From JAWKWH01 sp963669455 (GTDB lineage Bacteria; Pseudomonadota; Alphaproteobacteria; Rhizobiales; Rhizobiaceae): DNA of 64,000 nt. The stretch covers positions 124,001 to 188,000 of the forward strand of contig OY770026.1 in assembly GCA_963669455.1 (NCBI GenBank). Direction: 5' to 3'. Of this stretch, positions 19,134 through 28,547 are shown piece by piece. The translations under genes were made by a program, and so were the position numbers. The notes under the pieces were generated by a model. It was not told the DNA's origin. It ran no database searches and saw only the letters and a list, made by a program, of their open reading frames with translations. How positions within the stretch are numbered: the first letter of the stretch is position 1; every line of letters begins with the position of its first letter.

Positions 19134-21583
19134 TCCGCCGCCTCCAGCTTGATCGCAGTCATCGGCACAAATTCGTGCTTGTCCTTGCCCGATACCCGCT
19201 CATCCCAGGGGTCGGTCTGGGCGAATTTCTGGCTGAAGACGAATCTGTCGAAATAGGCTTTGCGCTTTTCGTCATTGTCTAGAATTTGCGCGCGAACCTC
19301 ATCATAGCCAACGCGTCTGGCCCATTTATAGATGCGCTCCAGATAGTGGCCCTGCTCGCGGTACATCTGAACGAGCGCGACAATGTGCTCAAGCGCTTGG
19401 TCCTCCGATTTTACCAGACCCAGCACCTCGGTTGCCTTGATATCCAGCCCTGCAGCACCGGCGAAATGAATCTCGAACCCTGAATCCACACACACCACGC
19501 CGACATCCTTGCAGGTTGCCTCCGAGCAATTCCGCGGGCATCCGGAAACCGCCAACTTGACCTTGGCCGGCGTCCACGAGCCCCACATGAACTTTTCGAG
19601 GCGGACACCCAATCCGGTCGAATCCTGCGTCCCGAAGCGGCACCAGTCGGTTCCGACACAGGTTTTCACCGTTCGAAGACCCTTGGCATAGGCATGGCCT
19701 GACACAAATCCAGCCTTGCCAAGATCGGCCCACACCGCTGGCAGATCCTCCTTCGTTATCCCGAGCATGTCGATGCGCTGACCACCTGTCACCTTGACCG
19801 CCGGGATGTTGTATTTGTCGACCACATCGGCAATCGCGCGCAGTTGCCCCGATGAGGTTTGCCCGCCCCACATGCGCGGTACGACGGAGTAGGTTCCGTC
19901 TTTCTGGATATTGGCGTGAACGCGCTCATTGATGAAACGCGACTGGTAGTCGTCGGCATATTCGTCCGGCCAGTCGGCAATCAGATAATAGTTTAGCGCA
20001 GGCCTGCATTTCGCACAGCCGGTTGATGTCTGCCATTCCAGGGTTTGCATGACGGCGGGAATGGTTTTGAGCTGCTTTGCCTTGATAAGGCGCCGGACAT
20101 CTGAATGGCCAAGACTGGTGCAACTGCACATCGGCGTCACAGCGTCAGGGTTATAGGCATCTCCCAGCGACAGTGCCATGAGCTGCTCGACCAGACCTGT
20201 ACATGTGCCGCACGACGAGGACGCCTTTGTGTGGGCGCGGACCTCATCGAGTGTGGTCAGGCCTTGTTCGGTGATCTTGCCGGTGATTTTCGATTTGCAA
20301 ACGCCGTTACAGCCGCAGATTTCTGCATCATCCGGCAAGGCTGCAACGGCTGCCAGGGGGTCCATGGCGTCTCCTGCCTGATAGGCCTGTCCGAAGATCA
20401 GCGTATCGCGCATGTCGGAGATGTCGGTTTGTTTTTTCTTCAGGTCATTAAACCATGCGCCGTCGGTTGTGTCGCCGTACAACACCGCGCCAATGATGCG
20501 GTTGTTTTCGATGATCAACCGTTTGTAGATACCTGCTGCTGCATCACGGAGCACGATTTCATCGCGATCATCACCATCGGCGATTTCACCAAGCGAGAAC
20601 AGATCTACTCCGGTAACCTTGAGTTTGGTCGGCGTGTCCGTATGGGCAAAGCTTGGCGAAGCGTCCCCAGTCAGCCGCGATGCGGCGATGCGGGCCATCT
20701 CGTAGAGCGGAGCAACCAGCCCGTAGCATTGGCCGTCAACTTCGACACACTCGCCCAGAGCCAGGATGTCCGGATCTGATGTCGTCAGGCCGCTATCAGC
20801 AACAATTCCACGGTTTACCGTCAGACCCGCCTGTTTTGCCAGCCCGGTGTTCGGCCGGATCCCCACAGCCATCACCACCAGGCTGCAATCGATCACCGTG
20901 CCGTCTGCCAATTCCACCCCGGTGACTTTTTTGTCTCCGAGGATCGCTTTGGTATTGGCGCCGGTAACAAAGTTGATATCCCGCGCTTCCAGTTCGCGCC
21001 TAAGCAGGAAGCCGGCCGCTGCATCGAGCTGGCGCTCCATCAATGTGTCCATCAGATGCACGACCGTGACATCCATGCCCTGCATTTTCAGGCCGACTGC
21101 GGCCTCAAGGCCCAAAAGCCCGCCGCCGATGACCACGGCCCTGGATCGGGCCTGTGCGGCGAGCAGCATCGCATTCACATCGTCGAGATCGCGATAGGTC
21201 AGAACCCCGGCAAGATCGTTTCCAGGCACAGGGATCATGAACGGGCTTGATCCTGTTGCAATCACCAGCTTGTCATAGGGGGCGGTTTGCCCGGTGTCGG
21301 CGGTTACCGTTTTGGCCACCCGGTCAATCTCGACGATCCGGTGACCTTTGTAGAGCATGATGCCGCGCTCAATATACCACCCGTCACCATGGATGACGAT
21401 TTCTTCGAATTTCTTTTCGCCGGACAGTACTGGAGACAGCATAATCCGATCGTAATTGACCCGCGGTTCCGCGTTGAAAATGGTGACCTCGTAGGCATCC
21501 GGGTCAAGCTCGAACAGATGTTCGAGCATGCGGCCCGGCGTCATGCCATTGCCGATCACGACGAGTTTTTCTTTTTGCCTCAT
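19130..21583 (-). CDS. nirB: NADH-dependent nitrite reductase large subunit NirB
   Basis: This 817-residue cytoplasmic siroheme enzyme reduces nitrite to ammonium. An FAD/NAD(P)H-binding region is at 1-~300 (LVVIGNGMTPGRMLEHL; AVVIGGGLLGLEAAVGL). A BFD [2Fe-2S] domain follows near 420 (CGCNGVCKSKI ... SSCGTCTGLVEQ), with a second BFD-like stretch (MCSCTSLGHSDV). The sulfite/nitrite reductase domain ligates [4Fe-4S]-siroheme through TCVGTDWCRFG and SGCPRNCSEATCKDVG. It overlaps the transporter ATPase gene by 4 bp and nirD by 4 bp. It needs siroheme, yet no cysG is present in this window. Confidence 0.96.
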   Translation of the reverse strand: MRQKEKLVVIGNGMTPGRMLEHLFELDPDAYEVTIFNAEPRVNYDRIMLSPVLSGEKKFEEIVIHGDGWYIERGIMLYKGHRIVEIDRVAKTVTADTGQTAPYDKLVIATGSSPFMIPVPGNDLAGVLTYRDLDDVNAMLLAAQARSRAVVIGGGLLGLEAAVGLKMQGMDVTVVHLMDTLMERQLDAAAGFLLRRELEARDINFVTGANTKAILGDKKVTGVELADGTVIDCSLVVMAVGIRPNTGLAKQAGLTVNRGIVADSGLTTSDPDILALGECVEVDGQCYGLVAPLYEMARIAASRLTGDASPSFAHTDTPTKLKVTGVDLFSLGEIADGDDRDEIVLRDAAAGIYKRLIIENNRIIGAVLYGDTTDGAWFNDLKKKQTDISDMRDTLIFGQAYQAGDAMDPLAAVAALPDDAEICGCNGVCKSKITGKITEQGLTTLDEVRAHTKASSSCGTCTGLVEQLMALSLGDAYNPDAVTPMCSCTSLGHSDVRRLIKAKQLKTIPAVMQTLEWQTSTGCAKCRPALNYYLIADWPDEYADDYQSRFINERVHANIQKDGTYSVVPRMWGGQTSSGQLRAIADVVDKYNIPAVKVTGGQRIDMLGITKEDLPAVWADLGKAGFVSGHAYAKGLRTVKTCVGTDWCRFGTQDSTGLGVRLEKFMWGSWTPAKVKLAVSGCPRNCSEATCKDVGVVCVDSGFEIHFAGAAGLDIKATEVLGLVKSEDQALEHIVALVQMYREQGHYLERIYKWARRVGYDEVRAQILDNDEKRKAYFDRFVFSQKFAQTDPWDERVSGKDKHEFVPMTAIKLEAAE

Positions 21584-23331
21584 TCTGCCGCCTCAATCGT
21601 TTTGCTGCGCTGCCGCTCGATCCTGATGGCGCGCTTTTTTTCGATCGACCGCAACTGCGCCTCGGTCGGATTTGCGCCACCCTCATAGGCTTCGAGGAAA
21701 TCCAGCAGCTCTTCGCGGTAGGCGTAGTAATCCGGATGACCAAGCAGCTCTTTGCGCGATCTCGGCCTTGGCAGATCGACTTTCATGATGTTGCCGATTT
21801 TCGCATTCGGACCATTGGACATCATCACCACGCGGTCTGCGAGTAATATGGCTTCGTCCACATCGTGGGTAACGCATATCGCGGTAACCTTGGTACGCTT
21901 CCACACATCCATGAGAACGTCCTGCAACTCCCAGCGGGTAAGGCTGTCCAGCATGCCGAACGGCTCATCCAAAAGCAGAAGTTTTGGCGAAAGGGCAAAA
22001 GCCCGGGCAATGCCGACACGTTGCTTCATGCCGTTGGAAAGATCGGCGGCGGTGCGATCCATGCTGTCGGCCAGGCCGACCTTGGACAGATAGTATTCGC
22101 ACACTTCGCGTTTTTCCGCCGCAGTCGCGTCCGGGTAGACGCCATCGACGCCAAGGGCCACGTTCTCATAGGCCGTCAACCAGGACAGCAGGCTTGGCGA
22201 CTGGAAGACAACAGCCCGGTCCGGACCAGCCCCGGTGACATGTTTGCCGTCGAGAATGATCGATCCGCCGGTAATCTTGTTCAGACCGGCGGCCATGGTC
22301 AAAGCGGTGGATTTACCGCAGCCTGAATGCCCGATCAAAGTGATGAACTCGCCCTTGCTGATTTTCAGATCGACATTGTCGATGACGGTAAGCGGCCCCT
22401 TGGGCGTCGGGTAGACTTTCGTAAGCTGGGAAAGCTCCAGATACCGGCTCTCGCGGTTGGAAGCGGAAGCCTGCTGGTAGGCTTTGGGCAATTCTTCCTT
22501 CTGAAAGATCGGAACGACATCCGGCAGGGAAATTTCGCGCTCAATGTCGGCGCTACGCTCCTTGCCCGCCTCCATCAGGAAGCGTGTGATTGACGCGCGC
22601 AGTTCGATGAATTCCTCATTTGAGTTCATCGAACTACGCTCGCGCGGCCGTGGCAAATTGACCTTGAATTGCGGACCGAGCGTTGCTTTGGGTCCGGGTC
22701 TTAGCGGAATGATCCGATCGGCAAGCAGAATGGCTTCATCGACATCATTGGTGATCAAAATGATCGTCTTTTTTTCCTGTTGGGAAATCTCGGCGAATTC
22801 ATCTTGCAGTTTCGCCCGGGTCAACGCATCCAGCGCCGACAACGGTTCATCCAGGAGCAGTACTTCAGGCTGCATGGCCAGCGCGCGGGCGACGGCTACG
22901 CGCTGGCGCATTCCGCCTGAAAGCTCGGCCGGCTTGCGGTCCCTGGCGTGCGACAGCCCGACCATTTCGATGTATCTGTCGGCAATATCGCGGCGTTCGC
23001 CTGCCGGTTTGCCGGAAAACACCTGATCCACCGCCAGCGAAACATTGCCGGCAACGCTCAACCACGGCATCAGCGAATAGGACTGAAACACGACCCCGCG
23101 GTCCGGTGACGGGTCGGTGACCTCCTTGCCCTTGAAAATCGTGCCGCCGGCATCCGGCCGGACCAGGCCGGCCAGACAGGAAATCAAGGTGGTCTTGCCG
23201 GATCCGGAGAAACCGACAATGGCGATAAATTCACCTTCCTCGACTTTCAAATTGATGTCGCAAAGGACTTCGTTGCAGTCCTCGCCTTCACCGAAATGCT
23301 TGGAAAGTGACGAGATTTCAAGGAAACTCAT
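21580..23331 (-). CDS. nrtC: Nitrate/nitrite ABC transporter, tandem ATP-binding protein
   Basis: This 583-residue protein contains two complete ABC ATPase domains in one chain. Domain 1 has Walker A GFSGSGKTTL, signature LSGGMRQRVAVARA and Walker B LLLDEPLSALD. Domain 2, from about residue 290, has GHSGCGKSTAL, LSNGMKQRVGIARAF and LLLDEPFGMLD. The domains are joined by a ~70-residue helical linker. This equals an NrtC-NrtD fusion without the solute-binding-like domain of cyanobacterial NrtC. It energises import through NrtB. The gene lies 9 bp after nrtB and overlaps nirB. Confidence 0.93.
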   Translation of the reverse strand: MSFLEISSLSKHFGEGEDCNEVLCDINLKVEEGEFIAIVGFSGSGKTTLISCLAGLVRPDAGGTIFKGKEVTDPSPDRGVVFQSYSLMPWLSVAGNVSLAVDQVFSGKPAGERRDIADRYIEMVGLSHARDRKPAELSGGMRQRVAVARALAMQPEVLLLDEPLSALDALTRAKLQDEFAEISQQEKKTIILITNDVDEAILLADRIIPLRPGPKATLGPQFKVNLPRPRERSSMNSNEEFIELRASITRFLMEAGKERSADIEREISLPDVVPIFQKEELPKAYQQASASNRESRYLELSQLTKVYPTPKGPLTVIDNVDLKISKGEFITLIGHSGCGKSTALTMAAGLNKITGGSIILDGKHVTGAGPDRAVVFQSPSLLSWLTAYENVALGVDGVYPDATAAEKREVCEYYLSKVGLADSMDRTAADLSNGMKQRVGIARAFALSPKLLLLDEPFGMLDSLTRWELQDVLMDVWKRTKVTAICVTHDVDEAILLADRVVMMSNGPNAKIGNIMKVDLPRPRSRKELLGHPDYYAYREELLDFLEAYEGGANPTEAQLRSIEKKRAIRIERQRSKTIEAAE

Positions 23332-23340
23332 GGGGGGCCT

Positions 23341-24420
23341 CTATCTGTTGGCAGAGAATGTGAACGCCCGTTGCAGGGCATACATCAGCCGATCCAGCAT
23401 GAAGCCGATGAGACCGATCGTCAGGACGGCAACCATGATCTTTGCCAGCGATTGCGAAGAGCCGTTTTGAAATTCATCCCAGACAAATTTCCCAAGCCCC
23501 GGATTCTGCGCCAGCATTTCCGCGGCGATCAGCACCATCCAACCCACGCCAAGGGACAATCTCAGTCCGGTGAATATCAATGGCAGGGAGGACGGCAGCA
23601 CCAGCTTCGTGATCGTTTTGGATGTGGGCAATTGCAGCACGCGGCCGACATTCATCAGATCTTTGTCAACCGATGACACCCCAAGGGCGGTGTTGATCAG
23701 GGTCGGCCACATGGAACAAAGCGTTACCGTGACCGCCGAAATCAACAGCGATTTGGGCAGCCATTCCCAGGGCGTTGCATAGGCCGCCGACACGATCATC
23801 GTGACAATCGGCAGCCAGGCCAGCGGAGATACCGGCTTGAATATCTGGATCAGCGGGTTGATCGCGCCATTGACCGATTTCGATAATCCAGAGGCAATGC
23901 CAAGCGGGACCGCCAGCAGCGTAGCAATCGCAAAGCCCAGGCCAACGGTGACAAGCGAGGTAGCGATCTGATCTAAATAGGTCGGCTTGCCGGTGTAGGT
24001 CCGGTGTTTGACCTTGTCGGCCTTGCCGGCCTCGATCAGTTTTTCGTTGCGTTTGTCTTGCCGGTCGTAAAACGCATCGGCCTTGCCGCGCTCGCGCAAA
24101 TGATCCGACCACAGATTGCCGACCTGCTCCCAAACCTGGGCCGGGCCCGGAATCGCTCCCAATGAGGTTTGAACCTGCGGCGCCAGCGCCGCCCACGCGG
24201 CCAGGAAGATAATGATACCGACCAGCGGAATGATCATCACCCGCTTCAATTCCTCAAGCTGTTCGTTGACATCATGGCCAGCGAGCAATTTTAAGATGGG
24301 TACCAGCCACGCAAAACCGAGCGCATCCAGCCACCCTTCCATTTTTCTGATTGCACGGGACATTTTTTCCCGGGGTTTGGGCGCTGGATCCACCGTTTCC
24401 GATTCTGTTACCACCGACAT
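23341..24420 (-). CDS. nrtB: Nitrate ABC transporter permease
   Basis: This 359-residue permease of the nitrate/sulfonate/taurine family has about six to seven membrane helices. An extended N-terminal region (about 1-60) precedes the first helix (VMIIPLVGIIIFLAAWAAL). The binding-protein-dependent permease core is in the C-terminal half, with an EAA-like loop (DLMNVGRVLQLPTSKTITKL followed by VLPSSLPLIFTGLRL). It has an ~80-residue insert between helices 1 and 2 (KADAFYDRQDKRNEKLI). It sits between nrtA (82 bp upstream) and nrtC. Confidence 0.93.
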   Translation of the reverse strand: MSVVTESETVDPAPKPREKMSRAIRKMEGWLDALGFAWLVPILKLLAGHDVNEQLEELKRVMIIPLVGIIIFLAAWAALAPQVQTSLGAIPGPAQVWEQVGNLWSDHLRERGKADAFYDRQDKRNEKLIEAGKADKVKHRTYTGKPTYLDQIATSLVTVGLGFAIATLLAVPLGIASGLSKSVNGAINPLIQIFKPVSPLAWLPIVTMIVSAAYATPWEWLPKSLLISAVTVTLCSMWPTLINTALGVSSVDKDLMNVGRVLQLPTSKTITKLVLPSSLPLIFTGLRLSLGVGWMVLIAAEMLAQNPGLGKFVWDEFQNGSSQSLAKIMVAVLTIGLIGFMLDRLMYALQRAFTFSANR

Positions 24421-24502
24421 GGCTAAACCTATCTGATATCAAATGTTTGGGGGGATGTTCCGGCCCCTTGAAAAGGACCGGAACAGCGGCAATCAAACGG
24501 GC

Positions 24503-25903
24503 TTAACCGCCGACGACTTCGTCGCCTTCGACAAGCTGTTTCGATTTCAGGCCGATGGTAAGTTTATCGATATAGGCATTTGGCGTGCGCCCGTCATAGG
24601 CGACGCCATCGATGATATCGCCGGCTGGCGTCGGCGCCCTGTAGCCGTCGCTGTCCCAGGGGAAATCACTCTCGGCAACATGGCCTTCCTCGACCAGCAT
24701 CCTTGCGGCCTTCAGATAGATGTCGGGACGGTAAACATCCTTTGCGACCTGATCGTACCAGCTATCGTCCTTGTGATCGGAAATCTGCCCCCAGCGGCGC
24801 ATTTGCGTCAGATACCACACCGCATCGGAGTAGTATGGATAGGTGGCGAAATAGCGGTAGAATACGTTGAAGTCGGGGACGTCACGTTTGTCGCCCTTTT
24901 CATATTCGAACGTGCCGGTCATCGAGTTGGCAATGACTTCCCTGTCGGCGCCGACATATTCAGAGCGCGACAGGATTTCGACGGCTTCCATGCGGTTGGC
25001 GTTGTCGTTTTCGTCCAGCCATTTGGCGGCTCGGATCAACGCTTTCGTAATGGCAAGTGTGGTGTTGGGATTTTGCTCGGTGAATTCACGCGTCAGGCCA
25101 AAGACCTTTTCGGGATTGTTTTTCCATATCTCGTAATCGGTGATGACCGGTACGCCAATGCCCTTGAACACCGCCTGCTGGTTCCATGGCTCGCCAACAC
25201 AATAACCGTAGATCGTTCCCGCTTCGAGCGTGGCCGGCATTTGCGGCGGTGGCGTCACGGACAACAAGGCATCGGCCTTGATCTGACCGGACACATCGGT
25301 CGTCGAATAGAAACCGGGGTGAATGCCGCCTGAGGCCAGCCAGTAGCGCAGTTCGTAATTATGCGTCGAAACCGGAAAAACCATTCCCATGTTGAACGGT
25401 TTTCCTTCAGAGATGAATTTGTCGACGACAGGTTTCAGCGCGTCGGCCTTGATCGGATGAACCAGCTTGCCGTCGTCGCCGACAGGAATGTTCGGTTTCA
25501 TCATTTCCCAGATTTCATTGGAAACGGTAATACCGTTGCCGTTCAGGTCCATCGAAAATGGTGTGACGATGTGTGCTTTGGTGCCAAAACCGATGGTCGC
25601 CGCCAGCGGCTGACCGGCAAGCATATGGGCTCCGTCCAGTTCACCGGTGATCACCCGGTCCAGCAGGACCTTCCAGTTCGCCTGCGGCTCAAGGGTGACA
25701 AACAGGCCCTCATCCTCGAAATAGCCCTTCTCATAGGCGATGGCCAACGGCGCCATATCGGTCAGCTTGATGAAGCCGAACTTCAATTCGTCTTTCTCGA
25801 CGTCCAGAGGCTCCGCCAATGCGGGTATCGCCAGTGACGCAAAGGCTGCAGCACCGACACCTGCTTTCAGGATCGTTCGCCGCAACAGGTCAAATTTCAA
25901 CAT
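24503..25903 (-). CDS. nrtA: Nitrate-binding periplasmic protein, Tat-type signal
   Basis: This is a 466-residue solute-binding protein of the NrtA/CmpA family that captures nitrate for NrtB-NrtC. The N-terminus MLKFDLLRRTILKAGVGAAA is a twin-arginine-like signal peptide ending near PALA. The mature part begins EKDELKFGFIKLTDMAPLAI, with typical family motifs DGAHMLAGQPLAATIGF and GYCVGEPWNQQAV. The ATG at 25903 was chosen because GGAGAG lies 5-10 bases upstream; the frame extends to a GTG at 25924 that would bury that site. It is preceded by a leader with an attenuator (25950-26038). Confidence 0.94.
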   Translation of the reverse strand: MLKFDLLRRTILKAGVGAAAFASLAIPALAEPLDVEKDELKFGFIKLTDMAPLAIAYEKGYFEDEGLFVTLEPQANWKVLLDRVITGELDGAHMLAGQPLAATIGFGTKAHIVTPFSMDLNGNGITVSNEIWEMMKPNIPVGDDGKLVHPIKADALKPVVDKFISEGKPFNMGMVFPVSTHNYELRYWLASGGIHPGFYSTTDVSGQIKADALLSVTPPPQMPATLEAGTIYGYCVGEPWNQQAVFKGIGVPVITDYEIWKNNPEKVFGLTREFTEQNPNTTLAITKALIRAAKWLDENDNANRMEAVEILSRSEYVGADREVIANSMTGTFEYEKGDKRDVPDFNVFYRYFATYPYYSDAVWYLTQMRRWGQISDHKDDSWYDQVAKDVYRPDIYLKAARMLVEEGHVAESDFPWDSDGYRAPTPAGDIIDGVAYDGRTPNAYIDKLTIGLKSKQLVEGDEVVGG

Positions 25904-25949
25904 CTGGTCTCTCCAGTTTGCCACGCCTTTTTGAAGAAGACGGAGCGCA

Positions 25950-26016
25950 AAACAAAAACGCCGCCAAACGGTTCAATGCGGTCGCAATGACCTGCATTCA
26001 ACGGTTTGGCGGCGTT
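25950..26016 (-). terminator. Attenuator hairpin in the nrtA leader
   Basis: On the minus strand a 23-bp near-perfect stem (starting AACGCCGCCAAACCGTTGAA, 26016-25957) is followed directly by TTTTTGTTTTG, a strong intrinsic terminator 47 bp before nrtA. The apex is a small hairpin GGTC-ATTGC-GACC (25992-25980). A terminator between promoter and the transport genes implies regulated read-through, and the adjacent nasT encodes an ANTAR antiterminator. Structure is seen; mechanism is inferred from NasR/NasT systems. Confidence 0.85.
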
Positions 26017-26025
26017 GCCATGAAA

Positions 26026-26038
26026 CCCGGCTATCGGG
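26026..26038 (-). promoter_or_regulatory. First leader hairpin (possible ANTAR P1) upstream of the attenuator
   Basis: CCCG-ATAGC-CGGG forms a compact hairpin at what would be the very 5' end of the nrtA transcript. Its loop ATAGC and the apical loop ATTGC of the attenuator both carry A at position 1 and G at position 4, the positions conserved in ANTAR-binding loops. Canonical ANTAR loops have six bases, so the match is imperfect. Confidence 0.5.
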
Positions 26039-26044
26039 ATGTGT

Positions 26045-26074
26045 AACTATGTCCTTCGCAACTGCAGCATGTCA
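26045..26074 (-). promoter_or_regulatory. Candidate sigma-70 promoter of nrtA operon
   Basis: A perfect -35 TTGACA (26074-26069), an 18-nt spacer and a weak -10 CATAGT (26050-26045) on the minus strand would start RNA near 26038, exactly at the first leader hairpin. The weak -10 suggests activator help. Upstream DNA (26090-26160) is AT-rich. Confidence 0.45.
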
Positions 26075-26228
26075 AGTTGGCTCTGGCAAATTTCTCACGA
26101 ATATTTATTATTGTTATATTTCATGTATTTACTGGAAAATATTTTGAAATCGAAATCCAACATGCAAAGAAATTAGACGCTTGCACCATGCGTTTGCCGA
26201 GAAATTGTGCAGCGCAAAATCCTCAATC

Positions 26229-27449
26229 TCACCTGTTTTGACTCTGGCTGTGCACATAATCTTTGATCCTGTCAGGATCAAACACGGTTCCATCGAAAAA
26301 GCCGTCGGGACCCAAAAAGAGCTTTGACCGGGTGGAGCCAACGGCTGAAGCCGCCGTTAATGCGCCTTCGACCTTCAGGCTGGCGGACGGGATGTCTGCC
26401 CCCATACCTTTCAGCGCATTCCGGTAAATATCGCTGCGATAGGTGGCGCTTACCCGTTTGACCAGGTCCTGGCTGAAAGGTGCGTGGCCCCATCGCACCA
26501 TTTGCGAATAGATCCACAGAGCATGGCTTCGCCAGGGAAAGGTCGCGGCACGATCAAAAGGGATGAAAAACCCGTTGAGCCTGTGTTTGACGCCGAAAAT
26601 ATCGGCCAAATCGCCCCTTAAGACGGGCAGCAATGTCTTTGCCGGAACGTCCAGATAGGCCGGCCGCTGCAGGATATCGTCGATCTCTTCGCTGTTTGCC
26701 GCCTCGTCACACCATCGCGCAGCGCTATAAAGGGCTCTGATCAAGGCTTCGACAATTTCTGGATGGTCGGCATTGAACTGCGTGCGCACGCCCAGCACTT
26801 TTTCCGGGCTGCTGCGCCAGATTTTCGATTTGACCGTGAGAATGTGGCCGTAGCCGCTTTCCACGGAAACCGTGTTCCATGGTTCACCGGCACAATAGCC
26901 ATCTATATGGCCTGAACGAAGCGCATCCGGCATCATAACCGGCGGGATGACGATAATCTCTACATCCCGGTCCGGGTCCATTGCACAGCCCGCCAGCCAG
27001 TAGCGCAGCTCGTAATTGTGGCCGGAATACGGGTGTACAACCGCGAATACGGGCCGCCTTGGCATGGTGTTCTGATCGATTAAAAGCTTGAGCGCCTGCC
27101 CGTTTCTGGCCGGATCGAATGCCTCGCACATGCCGGTCTGGCGCAGCGCTTCGGCCATCTCGCGCGATACGGTGATGGCGTTGCCACCAAGGCCCATCGC
27201 AAAGGGAACACAGATGTCCATCGGAATTGGCAGAACGCCGGCGGAAGCGGCAACCGGCATCGGGCCAAGCATGTGAGCGGCATCGAAATGGCCGACCGAG
27301 ATACGGTCGCGGATGTTCGCCCATGATGTTTCCTTGTGCAATTGCAGCCGGATGCCCTCATCTGCATCGAACCCTTTTTCATGGGCAACAATCAAAATGC
27401 ATGCGTCGAGCAGCGGCATAAATCCGGCGCGTATCGTGTGGACCGTCAA
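26229..27449 (-). CDS. nasS: NasS nitrate/nitrite sensor (NrtA-like, cytoplasmic)
   Basis: This 406-residue homologue of NrtA lacks any signal peptide (starts TVHTIRAGFMPLLDACILIV), as expected for NasS. NasS binds NasT and releases it when nitrate or nitrite is present. It keeps the family motifs FDAAHMLGPMPVAASAGV and DGYCAGEPWNTVSVE. The start is a TTG at 27449 that overlaps the nasT stop (TTGA), preceded by a strong GGAGG; no better-placed ATG exists. Translational coupling would keep the NasS:NasT ratio fixed. Confidence 0.9.
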   Translation of the reverse strand: MTVHTIRAGFMPLLDACILIVAHEKGFDADEGIRLQLHKETSWANIRDRISVGHFDAAHMLGPMPVAASAGVLPIPMDICVPFAMGLGGNAITVSREMAEALRQTGMCEAFDPARNGQALKLLIDQNTMPRRPVFAVVHPYSGHNYELRYWLAGCAMDPDRDVEIIVIPPVMMPDALRSGHIDGYCAGEPWNTVSVESGYGHILTVKSKIWRSSPEKVLGVRTQFNADHPEIVEALIRALYSAARWCDEAANSEEIDDILQRPAYLDVPAKTLLPVLRGDLADIFGVKHRLNGFFIPFDRAATFPWRSHALWIYSQMVRWGHAPFSQDLVKRVSATYRSDIYRNALKGMGADIPSASLKVEGALTAASAVGSTRSKLFLGPDGFFDGTVFDPDRIKDYVHSQSQNR

Positions 27450-28057
27450 GAGCTCTCCTCCGGATCTTTGTTTGTCAGCAGGCTTTCGGCGGTGAGCAGG
27501 CTCTGGGCGACATCGACCAGTTTGACGCCCTTGTTCATGGCGGTGCGCCGCAGCATTTCATAGGCTTCGCGCTCGCCATATCCATGCGAGCGCATCAAAA
27601 TCGATTTGGCACGGTCGATCAATTTGCGGTCTTCCAGGGCCGACTGGGCCTTTTGCAGATCGCTTTGCAATCGGGAAAACGCCCGAAACCGGCTGATCGC
27701 CATTTCCAGGATCGGCCGGACGCGCTCCTTTCTCAATCCATCAACGACATAGGCCGAGACACCTGCCTCAACGGCGGCTTCTATGGAAAACGAATCCGAC
27801 TGATCGACAAACATCGCAATCGGCCGCTGTACCGAGCGTGAAAGCGCGAAAAATGCTTCCAGCATGTCGCGTTTCGGATTTTCGATATCGATGACAATGA
27901 CATCGGGAGCATGATTTTCAATGTGCTGAGCGGCGCCCGCAATGTCGCGGATTATCTCCACATTGGCGTATCCGGCCTCACGCAAACCATCCTCGATGAT
28001 CGACGCGCGCATTTCATTTTCATCGATAACAAGCACGGACAAGGCAAGTGTGGGCAT
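27446..28057 (-). CDS. nasT: NasT response regulator with ANTAR RNA-binding domain
   Basis: This 203-residue transcription antiterminator has an N-terminal receiver-like domain (LSVLVIDENEMRASIIEDGL; VIVIDIENPKRDMLEAF), a coiled-coil linker (FRAFSRLQSDLQKAQSALED), and a C-terminal ANTAR domain (LIDRAKSILMRSHGYGEREA, then YEMLRRTAMNKGVKLVDVAQ). It should bind paired hairpins in the nrtA leader to allow read-through when freed from NasS. The ATG at 28057 was preferred over an upstream TTG; no strong Shine-Dalgarno is visible. Confidence 0.92.
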   Translation of the reverse strand: MPTLALSVLVIDENEMRASIIEDGLREAGYANVEIIRDIAGAAQHIENHAPDVIVIDIENPKRDMLEAFFALSRSVQRPIAMFVDQSDSFSIEAAVEAGVSAYVVDGLRKERVRPILEMAISRFRAFSRLQSDLQKAQSALEDRKLIDRAKSILMRSHGYGEREAYEMLRRTAMNKGVKLVDVAQSLLTAESLLTNKDPEESS

Positions 28058-28175
28058 GGATGTTATATGCAATTGCAAGCAAAATTGTGCAATGCATCAT
28101 TGTCAGTGGCGGAATTTTTCCTGTTCTGTCGCGGGAAGAAATATGCGGTGATGGTGCCTGGGTGCGAAAAATGCT

Positions 28176-28547
28176 CTAATTGCGGTTTTGCTGCGTGGCA
28201 TTTTCGATTTGCCGGATCAGTCCCTCCACCGCCTCGTGGTCAAGCTGGCTGATATGGCGCGCCAGCAGGTTTGCCAGTTCGGTTGCCTGCGGGGTCAAGC
28301 CGGACGTGTCGATTATCGCCCTTGGATGCGATTTGAGCGCCAGTTTCTGCAACTGGTCGGCCTCGTCCCAGATAACATTGAAATAGCCGATGATCTTTTG
28401 CAGCAATGGCCAGGCAGGCATGCCGCGGCGGCCATGTTCCAGGGCGGACAGATAGGCCGGGCTGACACCTATCGCGGCGGCCATTTCCCGTTGGGTTATG
28501 CCCCTGGCGCGTCTTAATTCGCGTATTCTTGCACCAAACGGCGTCAT
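28176..28547 (-). CDS. Xre-family helix-turn-helix regulator
   Basis: This 123-residue protein has an N-terminal HTH_3 domain (IRELRRARGITQREMAAAIG followed by VSPAYLSALEHGRRGMP, about 8-45). The helical C-terminal extension (LTPQATELANLLARHISQLD) is typical of a conserved rhizobial single-copy regulator encoded beside smr and mltA. Its ATG overlaps the smr stop (ATGA at 28547-28544). Targets are unknown. It ends 119 bp before the nasT start. Confidence 0.88.
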   Translation of the reverse strand: MTPFGARIRELRRARGITQREMAAAIGVSPAYLSALEHGRRGMPAWPLLQKIIGYFNVIWDEADQLQKLALKSHPRAIIDTSGLTPQATELANLLARHISQLDHEAVEGLIRQIENATQQNRN

